DNA of 36,073 nucleotides from an uncultured Clostridia bacterium. GTDB lineage: Bacteria; Bacillota; Clostridia; Lachnospirales; Anaerotignaceae. Positions 23,148 through 30,967 of the stretch are shown piece by piece. The notes beneath the pieces are model-generated. The model made no database searches. It saw only the letters and a program-made list of their open reading frames with translations, and was not told the DNA's origin. The position numbers and the translations under genes were made by a program. The DNA is taken from positions 1 to 36,073 of the forward strand of contig CALWEX010000083.1 of NCBI GenBank assembly GCA_944377425.1, given 5' to 3'. Each line of letters starts with the position of its first letter. The first letter of the stretch is position 1.

Positions 23148-23612
23148 ATGAGCTATTGCCCATTTTGCGGCGGAAAACTTGACTCAAAAGGAAACTGCCC
23201 AAGTTGTGGATATACTTCTTCACCTAATAGCGATGAGATACTGGGTGAGGCAGTTGAAAAAGAGTCTAAAATAATAGACGACAACAGAGGGTATAATAAT
23301 TCCGGCAGCTCACAAAATTATTCCAGCAGTCAGAATGACACAGAGCAGTTTTTCAGGCAGGCAGAGAATTATTTTACAAAAGATTTAAATGTGTGGCTTA
23401 AAGTACTTTTTGTAATTCTGTCATTTGTAAATGTATTTTTAGGCTTTGTAATAGCCATTATACTTTTAACAAGCCAGTATCCAAGGTATAAAAGCTTTGG
23501 TTTAAAATTGATTCTGCTTTGTATTGTACTGCTTATTGTAAGTTTTATATTAGGTGCTTTTAACTTGGTTATAGGTATTATTTTTGCCGGACTTAGGCAA
23601 ATAACAGGATAA
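23148..23612 (+). CDS. Zinc-ribbon membrane protein, unknown function
   Basis: The start is ATG 23148, 6 nt after GGAGGTGA; an in-frame GTG at 23139 is part of that site. The 154-aa protein begins with a CxxC-x9-CxxC zinc ribbon (Cys4, Cys7, Cys17, Cys20), has a Ser/Asn-rich disordered linker (SGSSQNYSSSQNDTEQF), and ends with two hydrophobic segments (about 82-105 and 114-145). This zinc-ribbon-plus-membrane layout is common in Clostridia and Bacilli with no assigned function. It sits between glnS and the cyclo-ligase gene with gaps of 24 and 18 nt, so it is part of that operon. Confidence 0.8.
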   Translation: MSYCPFCGGKLDSKGNCPSCGYTSSPNSDEILGEAVEKESKIIDDNRGYNNSGSSQNYSSSQNDTEQFFRQAENYFTKDLNVWLKVLFVILSFVNVFLGFVIAIILLTSQYPRYKSFGLKLILLCIVLLIVSFILGAFNLVIGIIFAGLRQITG

Positions 23613-23630
23613 ATCAGGCGGTGTTTGATT

Positions 23631-24188
23631 TTGGATAAAAACGAAATGCGCAAGGCTTTTTTAAAACGCAGAAGCCAGATGTCAAAAGAAGAAAGAGAAG
23701 AAAAAAGCCGTATTATAACAGATAAAATTTTAGCTTTGGACATATACAAAAAAGCTGACTGGGTTTTTTGCTATATAGACATGGCTTCGGAAGTGATTAC
23801 AACTGATTTTATAAATCTTGCGTGGAAAGACGGCAAAAGAGTAGCTGTGCCAGTTGCCAAAAAAGACAGGTTTATGTATTTTGTTGAAATTACATCTTTT
23901 AACGGCATGAAACGCTCTTCTTTAGGCGTTATGGAGCCTGAAATTGGACCTGAAAAGCAGGTAATTCCAAATGATAACTCTATTATGATAGTGCCGGGAA
24001 GCATGTTTGACATTAACAAAAACAGATGTGGATATGGCGGCGGATATTACGATACTTACACCCAAAAGTATAATGTAAAAAATACTGTTGGCGTGTGCTT
24101 TGATATTCAGCTTGCAGACAGCATACCTGTTGAAAGCTTCGACAGGCCTCTTAGCGCTGTATTAACTGAAAATAGAACTATTATGTAA
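23631..24188 (+). CDS. 5-formyltetrahydrofolate cyclo-ligase
   Basis: This 185-aa cytoplasmic enzyme converts 5-formyl-THF to 5,10-methenyl-THF with ATP. The start is placed at TTG 23631 (MDKNEMRKAFLKRR), 6 nt after GGCGGTG; another TTG at 23625 abuts that site. The N-terminal RKAFLKRRSQMSKEE helix and the C-terminal signature MFDINKNRCGYGGGYYDTY (about residues 122-140; GYGGGYYD binds ATP/folate) are diagnostic. Length matches the family. It lies 18 nt after the zinc-ribbon gene and is followed by a terminator, so it is the last gene of the glnS operon. Confidence 0.94.
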   Translation: MDKNEMRKAFLKRRSQMSKEEREEKSRIITDKILALDIYKKADWVFCYIDMASEVITTDFINLAWKDGKRVAVPVAKKDRFMYFVEITSFNGMKRSSLGVMEPEIGPEKQVIPNDNSIMIVPGSMFDINKNRCGYGGGYYDTYTQKYNVKNTVGVCFDIQLADSIPVESFDRPLSAVLTENRTIM

Positions 24189-24195
24189 TTTTGTG

Positions 24196-24222
24196 CCCTC
24201 CATTTAACGGAGGGTATTTTTT
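24196..24222 (+). terminator. Intrinsic terminator after the cyclo-ligase gene
   Basis: CCCTCC and GGAGGG pair around ATTTAAC and are followed by TATTTTTT. The DUF6472-like gene starts 14 nt later, so its expression depends on readthrough or an unseen promoter. Confidence 0.85.
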
Positions 24223-24235
24223 AAAGGTGGTATTT

Positions 24236-24418
24236 ATGAAAAAACAGACTAACTGCGAAAGCTGTATGAATTATTTTTATGATGAAGAATGTGGGTATTA
24301 TGTATGCCTTGTTAATCTTGATGAGGATGAAATGGTAAAATTTATGTCGTCATCTTTTTATAATTGTCCGTATTATCAGCTCTATGATGAGTACAAAATA
24401 GTAAAAAAACAAATGTAA
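24236..24418 (+). CDS. DUF6472-like small Cys protein, 60 aa
   Basis: The start is ATG 24236 (MKKQTNCESCMNYFYDEECG), with AAGGTGG 6 nt before it; an in-frame start at 24191 would place coding sequence across the terminator hairpin. The protein is acidic with five Cys residues (CxxC at 7 and 10, then EECGYYVCLVNLDEDEM and NCPYYQLYDEYKIV). It matches my recollection of the DUF6472 family, small proteins of Lachnospirales with no assigned function; the Cys pattern suggests a metal site. It lies just downstream of a terminator and about 110 nt before ftsH. Confidence 0.8.
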   Translation: MKKQTNCESCMNYFYDEECGYYVCLVNLDEDEMVKFMSSSFYNCPYYQLYDEYKIVKKQM

Positions 24419-24446
24419 ATTTACTGTTAATTTATGGGGCTGGGTA

Positions 24447-24475
24447 TTGTGCTTAATATAGTTTTATTATAAAAT
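24447..24475 (+). promoter_or_regulatory. Promoter of ftsH
   Basis: TTGTGC and TAAAAT are 17 bp apart, with the predicted start about 45 nt before ftsH. A CAAGGC-AAAA-GCCTTG hairpin (24486-24501) lies in the leader, 10 nt before the ribosome binding site. Confidence 0.65.
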
Positions 24476-24526
24476 TAATTATGCTCAAGGCAAAAGCCTT
24501 GTTAAATTAAGAAAGGACGGATAATA

Positions 24527-26365
24527 ATGATTGAAAATAACCAAGGTGATAACAGGCCCAAAAAATCCATTATATACTATTATTTTATAATACTTGTGGC
24601 AGTAATGCTTTTGAATGCTCTGTTTTTCCCATCTGTTATGGAGGCAAGAGTTAAAGAAGTAGGTTACAGCGATTTCATTACAATGGTTGATGAAAACAAA
24701 GTAACAGAAGTTGTTATGGACTCCACAAAACAGGAATTAGTATTTTCAGCTACTGATGAAGATGGAAAAACAACTTACTATAAAACAGGTGCTTTCCCAG
24801 ACGAGGGCCTTATGCAAAGACTTACAGACCATAATGTTAAATATAGCTCTGAAACAGTAAAACAAAATAGCTCTCTTTTAAGCGTAATACTTACATGGCT
24901 TTTGCCTATATTCATATTTATAGGAATAGGCCAGTTAATATCTAAAATGATGATGAAAAAAATGGGCGGCGGCCCAGCTATGACATTTGGAAAGGCCAAT
25001 GCCAAAATATACGCCGAAACCGAAACAGGCGTTACATTTGATGATGTGGCAGGAGAGGAAGAATCAAAAGATGCCCTTACGGAAATAGTTGATTTCCTGC
25101 ATAACCCGGACAAATATGCTCAAATAGGCGCTAAACTGCCTAAAGGAGCACTTCTTGTAGGACCTCCGGGAACAGGTAAAACACTTTTGGCAAAAGCGGT
25201 AGCTGGTGAAGCCAAAGTACCGTTTTTCTCTATTTCTGGTTCTGAATTTGTTGAAATGTTTGTGGGCATGGGTGCAGCAAAGGTACGTGACCTTTTTAAA
25301 CAGGCTAATGAAAAGGCACCATGTATTGTGTTTATAGACGAGATTGATACTATAGGTAAAAAACGTGACAGCGGAAACGGAATGGGTGGCAACGACGAGC
25401 GTGAACAGACATTAAACCAGCTTCTTACTGAAATGGACGGCTTTGACGGCAGAAAAGGTGTTGTTATATTAGCCGCAACCAACAGACCGGAAAGCCTTGA
25501 CCCAGCACTTTTAAGACCAGGACGCTTTGACAGAAGAATACCTGTTGAGCTGCCAGACTTAAACGGACGTGAGGCTATATTAAAAGTACATGCAAGAGAT
25601 GTTAAAATGGACAGCAATATAGACTTTGGCGCCATAGCAAGAGCTACGTCAGGCGCTTCTGGTGCTGAGCTTGCCAATATTGTAAATGAGGCGGCGTTAA
25701 GAGCTGTAAGAATGGGCAGAAATGTTGTTAAACAGGAAGACTTGGAAGAAAGCGTTGAAACAGTAATAGCAGGATACCAAAGAAAGAACGCTGTTTTATC
25801 GCCTTACGAAAAGAAGGTTGTGGCTTATCACGAGATTGGCCATGCACTTGTGGCAGCTAAACAGAGCAATTCGGCGCCTGTTACAAAAATTACTATTATA
25901 CCGCGTACTTCCGGCGCTTTAGGCTACACTATGCAGGTAGAAGAAGGCGAAAAGTACCTTATGAGCAAAGAAGAAGCTCAAAACAAAATTGCAACCCTTA
26001 CAGGCGGTCGTTCTGCTGAGGAGCTTATATTCAACACCATAACAACAGGAGCTTCAAACGATATAGAGCAGGCTACAAAGCTTGCAAGAGCTATGATTAC
26101 ACGTTATGGTATGAGCCGTGAGTTTGATATGGTGGCACTGGAAACAGTAAATAACCAGTATCTGGGCGGAGATACTTCCCTTGCATGCTCGGCTGAAACA
26201 TCGTCTTTAATAGATAAAGAAGTAGTGGCAACTGTTAAGGCAGGCCACGAAAAGGCAATTTCTATACTCCGTGAAAATATAGATAAGCTTCATGAGTTGG
26301 CTTCTTACCTTCTTGAAAAAGAAACAATAACAGGTGAGGAGTTTATGGAGATACTCAATAAATAA
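24527..26365 (+). CDS. ftsH: ATP-dependent zinc metalloprotease FtsH
   Basis: This 612-aa membrane-anchored AAA+ protease degrades misfolded membrane and regulatory proteins. Two membrane segments (about 17-37 and 118-138) flank the small external domain. The AAA+ module has Walker A GPPGTGKT at 212-219, Walker [11 protein letters not shown] and the second region of homology [21 protein letters not shown] (about 322-342). The zinc site is HEIGH at 435-439. Length and order are normal. GAAAGGACGG precedes the ATG. It has its own promoter and a strong terminator. With htpG it makes two protein-quality genes in the window, though they are not linked. Confidence 0.97.
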   Translation: MIENNQGDNRPKKSIIYYYFIILVAVMLLNALFFPSVMEARVKEVGYSDFITMVDENKVTEVVMDSTKQELVFSATDEDGKTTYYKTGAFPDEGLMQRLTDHNVKYSSETVKQNSSLLSVILTWLLPIFIFIGIGQLISKMMMKKMGGGPAMTFGKANAKIYAETETGVTFDDVAGEEESKDALTEIVDFLHNPDKYAQIGAKLPKGALLVGPPGTGKTLLAKAVAGEAKVPFFSISGSEFVEMFVGMGAAKVRDLFKQANEKAPCIVFIDEIDTIGKKRDSGNGMGGNDEREQTLNQLLTEMDGFDGRKGVVILAATNRPESLDPALLRPGRFDRRIPVELPDLNGREAILKVHARDVKMDSNIDFGAIARATSGASGAELANIVNEAALRAVRMGRNVVKQEDLEESVETVIAGYQRKNAVLSPYEKKVVAYHEIGHALVAAKQSNSAPVTKITIIPRTSGALGYTMQVEEGEKYLMSKEEAQNKIATLTGGRSAEELIFNTITTGASNDIEQATKLARAMITRYGMSREFDMVALETVNNQYLGGDTSLACSAETSSLIDKEVVATVKAGHEKAISILRENIDKLHELASYLLEKETITGEEFMEILNK

Positions 26366-26372
26366 ACATAAC

Positions 26373-26400
26373 AAAAGGCACAGTGTTCACTGTGCCTTTT
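26373..26400 (+). terminator. Intrinsic terminator of ftsH
   Basis: AAAAGGCACAGTG and CACTGTGCCTTTT are perfectly complementary with only TT between (effective loop TGTTCA) and begin 8 nt after the stop codon. The following 26401-26559 is AT-rich with no gene seen. Confidence 0.9.
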
Positions 26401-26559
26401 GTTGTCTATAAGCATAGTTAGTTTTTTTAGAATTGAGGAAAAGATGTTATATAATTATATATTTAAATAAAAGTGTTTTTCAAAAAAATTGTCTTATGTG
26501 TTTTATCCAAAAAGCTTTAATAACATGCAGAAATATATTTACTGGTAAATATTATATTT

Positions 26560-27144
26560 TTATATCTTTTGACTGAACAAACCATGCCTGTTGCAGTACC
26601 AGTAAAGTATTCCGCGGCCGCGTGGCATAAAACGGGCATGAGCTGTACCTTCGGGATAAAGCTTTACTATTTCAAAACGGTCTGAAGTACTATAGGCAAT
26701 AAAAGAAATATAGTGCTGTTTTGTCATTTCGTGGTTTATTGTTATATAGTGTTCGCCGTCTATTTTTTCGCATACTATGCTGTGTTCTGTGTCTGCTTCT
26801 TCAATTTCGAGAGGTGGGAGAGTTATTCCACAGCATGAAATAAGCGCTTTGCCTGTTGAGTGGAATATATTGCCGCATACAGGGCAGACATATAAAGAAG
26901 AACGTGAAATGTTTGCTGAGCGGTTTGTGTTTATAATTTTTTGGCCGGAAAACAATTCAGGTACTGAAATTTGCAAAGCCTTTGCCAATGGCTCAATAAG
27001 TGTTATGTCAGGAAGGCCTTTACCGGTTTCCCATTTGGAAATGGTTTTGTGACTTACATTTAATTTTTCGGCAAGCTGGGCTTGGGTTAAATTCAATTTT
27101 GACCTAAGGCTTTTTATTGTTTCGCCTGTTACATAGGTGTTCAT
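26560..27144 (-). CDS. HTH (XRE/Cro-like) regulator fused to a desulfoferrodoxin-like metal module
   Basis: This 194-aa protein joins three parts. Residues 8-65 are a Cro/C1-type HTH (LTQAQLAEKLNVSHKTISKW). Residues 84-112 match the desulforedoxin domain, with the Cys4-iron pattern CPVCGN (Cys87, Cys90) and SCCG (Cys104, Cys105). Residues 118-190 match the superoxide reductase domain: His121 in EHSIVCEKIDG, His138 in NHEMTKQHYI, His144, and Cys184/His187 in YCNRHGLF correspond to the four His and one Cys that hold the SOR Fe centre. The Glu-Lys pair that precedes the first His in canonical SORs is Thr-Glu here. This suggests a DNA-binding iron sensor of superoxide, O2 or NO rather than an enzyme. 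AAAGGAAAGTGAT precedes the ATG. It is divergent from a flavin protein gene. Confidence 0.88.
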   Translation of the reverse strand: MNTYVTGETIKSLRSKLNLTQAQLAEKLNVSHKTISKWETGKGLPDITLIEPLAKALQISVPELFSGQKIINTNRSANISRSSLYVCPVCGNIFHSTGKALISCCGITLPPLEIEEADTEHSIVCEKIDGEHYITINHEMTKQHYISFIAYSTSDRFEIVKLYPEGTAHARFMPRGRGILYWYCNRHGLFSQKI

Positions 27145-27180
27145 ATTTAATCACTTTCCTTTCAAAAACAGGATACATTA

Positions 27181-27202
27181 CAGGTGGTATTTTTACAACC
27201 TG
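27181..27202. promoter_or_regulatory. Imperfect inverted repeat near the HTH-desulfoferrodoxin start
   Basis: CAGGTGGT and ACAACCTG are inverted around TATTTT with one mismatch. Leftward TTGTAA and TATCCT boxes, 17 bp apart, overlap it, so it may be the operator in that gene's own promoter. Confidence 0.45.
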
Positions 27203-27226
27203 CGGAAAGTAGAGCTAATACTATTA

Positions 27227-27249
27227 AATTTATTAGTAAGTAATAAATT
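27227..27249. promoter_or_regulatory. Perfect inverted repeat in the divergent redox promoter region
   Basis: AATTTATTA-GTAAG-TAATAAATT has perfect 9-bp arms. It lies about 10 bp upstream of the -35 box of the flavin protein promoter and between the two divergent genes, which fits an operator for the HTH protein. Confidence 0.5.
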
Positions 27250-27259
27250 CATTAATATA

Positions 27260-27287
27260 TTGGCTTATTTAAGCGGTATTATATAAT
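27260..27287 (+). promoter_or_regulatory. Promoter of the split-barrel flavin protein
   Basis: TTGGCT and consensus TATAAT are 16 bp apart, about 40 nt before the ATG at 27330. Confidence 0.65.
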
Positions 27288-27329
27288 AGTATTGTGTTAA
27301 AAATTAAATCTAATCGAGGGGGACTTATA

Positions 27330-27726
27330 ATGATAAATGAAAATGTTGTTAAAGTTTTAAAGACTAACATGTGGGATTTGGCTACATGTGCAAACGGCGA
27401 GCCTAATGTTGTTCCAGTTGGTTTTAAAGATGTTACAGATGACGGAAAGCTTATTGTAGGCGATGTATTTTTAGAAACTACATTAAACAATATAAAAGCA
27501 AACAACGGAAAAGTTGCTGTTTCTGCTTATGACATGAAAACATCAGAAGGCTATCAGGTTAAGGGAACAGCTGAGTATGTTACAGAAGGCCCTGTAGTAG
27601 ATATATTTAAAAAAAATGGCTGACCAGCTTTTCCATGGTGCCGCAACTGCAAAGGGTGCTTTAATTATTACACCTGAAAAAGTTATTGTAACAACACCGG
27701 GACCGGAAAATAAAAAAGTTCTGTAA
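27330..27726 (+). pseudogene. Pyridoxamine 5'-phosphate oxidase-like FMN split-barrel protein, frameshifted at an A8 run
   Basis: From ATG 27330 (GGGGG 8 nt before it) the frame encodes NMWDLATCANGEPNVVPVGF, GKLIVGDVFLETTLNNIK and GYQVKGTAEYVTEGPVV, the pattern of small FMN-binding split-barrel proteins. At an eight-A run (27609-27616) the frame shifts: it stops at 27623 after KKNG, whereas removing one A continues as MADQLFHGAATAKGALIITP to VTTPGPENKKVL and a TAA at 27724-27726, the normal end of the family. The full product would be about 131 aa. The break may be a real mutation, a phase-variable tract, polymerase slippage on A8, or a sequencing error. It lies between the HTH-desulfoferrodoxin regulator (divergent) and HxlR (same strand), suggesting a redox role. 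Confidence 0.8.
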
Positions 27727-27762
27727 TTTTAGTTTTGTGTTACTTATAAATTTAATAGTTAC

Positions 27763-27791
27763 TTTAAAGCGCAGGCGTTGTATTGTATAAT
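27763..27791 (+). promoter_or_regulatory. Candidate promoter of the HxlR gene
   Basis: TTTAAA and consensus TATAAT are 17 bp apart, with the start predicted about 17 nt before the coding sequence. Confidence 0.5.
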
Positions 27792-27815
27792 TGGCAGTGA
27801 AAGGAGCCTTATTTT

Positions 27816-28193
27816 ATGTATCAGAAAAAATTAAAGGAAGATATTCGCTGCCCACTGGAGTATGGCCTTGAAATATTCGGCGGCAAATGGAAGTCAAGAA
27901 TTATATGTGTTTTGGCGGCTATGGATACTTTGCGCTATAGCGAAATTAGAAAAGAAATGTGCAATATTACAGATGCTGTTTTGGCTTCTACTTTAAAACA
28001 GCTTATTGCCGATGATATTGTATGCAGAAAGTCGTACGACGAAATTCCGCCAAGAGTAGAATATTCACTCACGGAAAAAGGTAAGTCAATAGTGCCTATT
28101 TTATACAGCATTTGCAAGTGGTCAGGCTTTTTTTACAAGCATGTAGATGAAAGCGCTTTAACAAGATGCCAGAAGTGCGACTATTATGAATAA
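27816..28193 (+). CDS. HxlR-family transcriptional regulator
   Basis: This 125-aa winged-helix protein has the HxlR hallmarks: CPLEYGLEIFGGKWKSRIIC near residues 12-31, LRYSEIRKEMCNITDAVLAS as the HTH, and a wing at PPRVEYSLTEKGKSIVPIL. Cys12 sits in the position used by redox-responsive HxlR proteins such as HypR and YodB, and the C-terminus adds a CQKCDYYE pair, so it could sense electrophiles or disulfide stress. AAAGGAG lies 8 nt before the ATG. It follows the frameshifted flavin protein by 89 nt with its own candidate promoter; HxlR proteins often control neighbouring flavin reductases. Confidence 0.9.
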   Translation: MYQKKLKEDIRCPLEYGLEIFGGKWKSRIICVLAAMDTLRYSEIRKEMCNITDAVLASTLKQLIADDIVCRKSYDEIPPRVEYSLTEKGKSIVPILYSICKWSGFFYKHVDESALTRCQKCDYYE

Positions 28194-28243
28194 ATTTCAT
28201 TACATAAAGATTTTATAAACAGTCATCTAAATATTAATTTATA

Positions 28244-28297
28244 AAAAACAGTGCTGTATCCGTATTTTTAAATTACGAATACAGCGCTGAGTTTTTT
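28244..28297. terminator. Bidirectional terminator between hxlR-like and methyltransferase genes
   Basis: CAGTGCTGTATCCGTA (28249-28264) and TACGAATACAGCGCTG (28274-28289) form a 16-bp stem with two imperfect pairs and are flanked by AAAAAA and TTTTTT, serving both convergent genes. Confidence 0.85.
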
Positions 28298-28301
28298 ACT
28301 T

Positions 28302-29174
28302 TTATTTCTCCCATCTGCCGGAAGCGCCGCAAGGAAGAACAAGACCTGTTTCTTTTACAGGAAGGCCAATTTCCTCAGCAAATGCTTTTCCGCCGAATTT
28401 AGGATTCATAACTGTGCTGAGCATATAAGTTAAAACTGCCGGCTGAAGGCCTGTAGTGTATGAGCTTATAAGGTAAAAAAGAGGGTCTTTTGTAAGAACT
28501 TTTGAACAGAGCTCTATTAAAGGATAAACAGCGTCTTCTATTTTCCAAATTTCACCTTTTGGGCCTCTGCCGTAGCTTGGTGGGTCCATTATTACTGCAT
28601 CATAAAAATTCTCACGTCTTATTTCCCGTTCTACAAACTTAACGCAGTCATCTATTATCCAGCGTATAGGGGCATTTTCAAGTTCTGATGATTTGGCGTT
28701 TTCTTTTGCCCAGTTTACCATTCCCTTTGAGGCGTCTACATGGGTAACTTTTGCACCAGCTTTTGCTGCTGCAAGTGTTGCTCCGCCAGTGTATGCAAAA
28801 AGGTTTAAAACTTTAATTTCGCGGCCCTGTGCCTTTGCGTCTTTTATTTTTTGGCTGAACCATTCCCAGTTAACGGCCTGTTCAGGAAAAACGCCTGTAT
28901 GCTTAAACTTAAAAGGTTTTAAGTTAAATGTAAGGCCAAGGCTTTTATAATCTATGCTCCACTGCTCAGGCAGGCTGAAAAATTCCCATTCTCCGCCGCC
29001 TTTGCTTGAGCGGTGGTAGTGTCCGTTTACTTTTTTCCATTGTGATGATTTTTTTGTATTCCATATAACCTGCGGGTCGGGACGCACAAGTGTATATTCG
29101 CCCCAGCGCTCAAGCTTTTCACCTTCTGAACAGTCTAAAACTTCGTAAGTGTTCCATTTATCGGCAATCCACAT
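28302..29174 (-). CDS. SAM-dependent methyltransferase, RlmI/RlmK-like
   Basis: The protein has about 290 aa from ATG 29174 (MWIADKWNTYEVLD); a TTG at 29186 is possible but lies 1 nt from the AGGAAGG site, which itself is rather far (13 nt) from the ATG. The Rossmann methyltransferase core shows LNLFAYTGGATLAAAKAG (SAM-binding motif I, about residues 122-139), THVDASKGMVNWAKEN (acidic loop) and the catalytic-type DPPSYGRGPKG motif near 196-206. This matches the class I family (Methyltrans_SAM) that includes rRNA m5C methyltransferase RlmI, but the N-terminal PUA domain of RlmI is missing, so the substrate is uncertain. Monocistronic. Confidence 0.85.
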   Translation of the reverse strand: MWIADKWNTYEVLDCSEGEKLERWGEYTLVRPDPQVIWNTKKSSQWKKVNGHYHRSSKGGGEWEFFSLPEQWSIDYKSLGLTFNLKPFKFKHTGVFPEQAVNWEWFSQKIKDAKAQGREIKVLNLFAYTGGATLAAAKAGAKVTHVDASKGMVNWAKENAKSSELENAPIRWIIDDCVKFVEREIRRENFYDAVIMDPPSYGRGPKGEIWKIEDAVYPLIELCSKVLTKDPLFYLISSYTTGLQPAVLTYMLSTVMNPKFGGKAFAEEIGLPVKETGLVLPCGASGRWEK

Positions 29175-29260
29175 ATTAATAAACAATCCTTCCTGTAAAC
29201 AACAACTGTAAAACTAAACAATATGTATTGTACTATATATTTTAAATAACCACAACAAAG

Positions 29261-30685
29261 TTATTTTTTGTTTGTTTTAATATAGTAGGCAACTTTATAA
29301 TACTCTATTGGGTAGCCAAGAGCTTTAAGCTCGTTTGAAATTTTTCTTGGGCCTTTGCCTTCTTTAATCATTTTATCAATTATTTTTGCAACTTCTGGTG
29401 TTATTTTTTCTTCTTTAATTTCTGCTTCTGGTGCAGGATTTTCATTTTTAGGCACTTCAATTTCTGCAATATCAAAAGGAATATCTTTTTCTGTTACAGT
29501 GTTTACTATATCGCTTTGCCCAGCTATATCTTCAAGAAGTGGTGATGACGAGTCTATACTGTAGTTTATAACATCTCTAAACTGACGAACATTACGAGGG
29601 TAAACAGCATCTAAGAGCATTTGCTTTGCCTTTGGTGTGAATTTAACGTGATAGTTAATGTTATGGGCTTCTTTAACGGCTTGCTCATATTTTTTAACAA
29701 AATGGTTGAAAAGCTGTTCTTTTTCCTCAAGACTTCTTTCACGCAGTGATGGAAGATACATTTCGTACTGGGCCAGTCTTTGGTAAAGCTCCGGCAAAAG
29801 CACATCTTTTAAGTCCCTTGTAGAAGCAGCTATTATAATTACGTTTATTTTTATGTCTTTACTGCCGCCTATGCGCCGTATTTTTCCGCTTTCAATAGCT
29901 TTTAAAAGCAGGTTTTGGTAGTTTTCAAGTGTATGGGCCTCATCAAGAAACAGTATTCCGCCGTGAGCCTGCTCAAAAAGACCTTGCTTTTTCTTTGAGC
30001 CGGTGTAAGCGCCTTCTTCACTGCCGAATATTTCCATAGCGGCTATGTCCGGATTTGTGAACTGTGCGCAGTTTATTTCTATAAAAGGCGCATTTTGGCC
30101 TATAACGCCTATTTTTTTAGCGTAGTTATACATAAGGTTTGCAAGCATAGTTTTGCCTGTTCCACTTTCGCCGGTTATAATGGAGTGCCTTGGCCCGCCT
30201 ATGCTGCCTACAGCTCTTTTGGCTCTGTTAAATACTTCGTTAAGTGTTCCGCCATAGTTTACAACAGCAGCCATATCGGCTTCAGGCTTTGTAAGGGATA
30301 CCTGCATTTCAAGGTAGCGTACACGGCGGTTTAAGTCTTCTATTTCCTGAACATCGCGAAAAACTGAGTACGCACCTACAAATTTGCCGTTTAGCTCAAT
30401 AGGAAAGCTGGAGCAGACGTATTTTTTTTTGCCTACAAAGTGTATTTTTTCCCCTAAAACGGCTTTTTTAGTGCGTATTACATTTAAAAGCATGGCATTT
30501 GGATAAAAATCCTCTATCTGCCGGCCTATCATTTCGGAAGGCTGGGAATTGCAGTACTCAGCCGAAACTTTATTAACAAATATAAGCATGCCTGTTTTAT
30601 CAACAACATTTACGCCTTCATCGGCATGGTCAAGTATTCTTTTATATATATCTGTACTGTCAAGCAGTTTTAAAGCCTCATCCAT
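29261..30685 (-). CDS. PAS-AAA+ sigma-54-dependent activator
   Basis: This 474-aa protein has an N-terminal PAS sensor (about residues 12-115), a coiled linker, a sigma-54 AAA+ ATPase domain (about 143-375) and a short C-terminal DNA-binding tail. Walker A is GESGTGKT at 172-179, the sigma-54 contact loop reads GAYTGS at 225-230 instead of GAFTGA, and Walker B is GGILFLDEA at 242-250. The C-terminus (KISNELKALGYPIEYYKVAYYI) is an HTH unlike the usual Fis type. It is divergent from the 2-oxoacid:ferredoxin oxidoreductase operon, which has a near-perfect -24/-12 promoter, so it is almost certainly that operon's activator. GGAGG is 7 nt before the ATG. The PAS ligand is unknown. Confidence 0.93.
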   Translation of the reverse strand: MDEALKLLDSTDIYKRILDHADEGVNVVDKTGMLIFVNKVSAEYCNSQPSEMIGRQIEDFYPNAMLLNVIRTKKAVLGEKIHFVGKKKYVCSSFPIELNGKFVGAYSVFRDVQEIEDLNRRVRYLEMQVSLTKPEADMAAVVNYGGTLNEVFNRAKRAVGSIGGPRHSIITGESGTGKTMLANLMYNYAKKIGVIGQNAPFIEINCAQFTNPDIAAMEIFGSEEGAYTGSKKKQGLFEQAHGGILFLDEAHTLENYQNLLLKAIESGKIRRIGGSKDIKINVIIIAASTRDLKDVLLPELYQRLAQYEMYLPSLRERSLEEKEQLFNHFVKKYEQAVKEAHNINYHVKFTPKAKQMLLDAVYPRNVRQFRDVINYSIDSSSPLLEDIAGQSDIVNTVTEKDIPFDIAEIEVPKNENPAPEAEIKEEKITPEVAKIIDKMIKEGKGPRKISNELKALGYPIEYYKVAYYIKTNKK

Positions 30686-30700
30686 AGTGTTACCTCCGAT

Positions 30701-30717
30701 TTGTTACAGTGTAACAA
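30701..30717. promoter_or_regulatory. Perfect palindrome, candidate activator/autoregulatory site
   Basis: TTGTTACA-G-TGTAACAA has perfect 8-bp arms. It lies just past the predicted start of the activator gene (leftward) and about 250 bp upstream of the sigma-54 promoter, so it could serve both for autoregulation and as an upstream activator site. Confidence 0.55.
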
Positions 30718-30728
30718 TTACAACAAAT

Positions 30729-30756
30729 TTTATAACAATAATAACACAAATTACAA
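30729..30756 (-). promoter_or_regulatory. Promoter of the sigma-54 activator gene
   Basis: Leftward TTGTAA (30756-30751) and TATAAA (30734-30729) are 16 bp apart, about 40 nt before the activator start codon. Confidence 0.6.
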
Positions 30757-30967
30757 CAAAAATAAATTGTTTACATAAAAATTAAATGACGTTTTTTGAC
30801 TTTTTTATATATAAAAAATAATTAAATTTTTTATTTGCAAAAATAACTTTCAGCAGCCGAAAATATGTGATTTAAAAGCTTTGTTTTAGAATTAATTTAT
30901 ATGAAATATTTTATTTGTGTTTATTGAATTAAAAAAATAAAAAATTTTTTTGATTTGGGTTATTTTT

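Noticed and set aside
25120..25677. 185-aa leftward frame inside ftsH
   Set aside because: It is antisense to the AAA+ core of FtsH and has no ribosome binding site.
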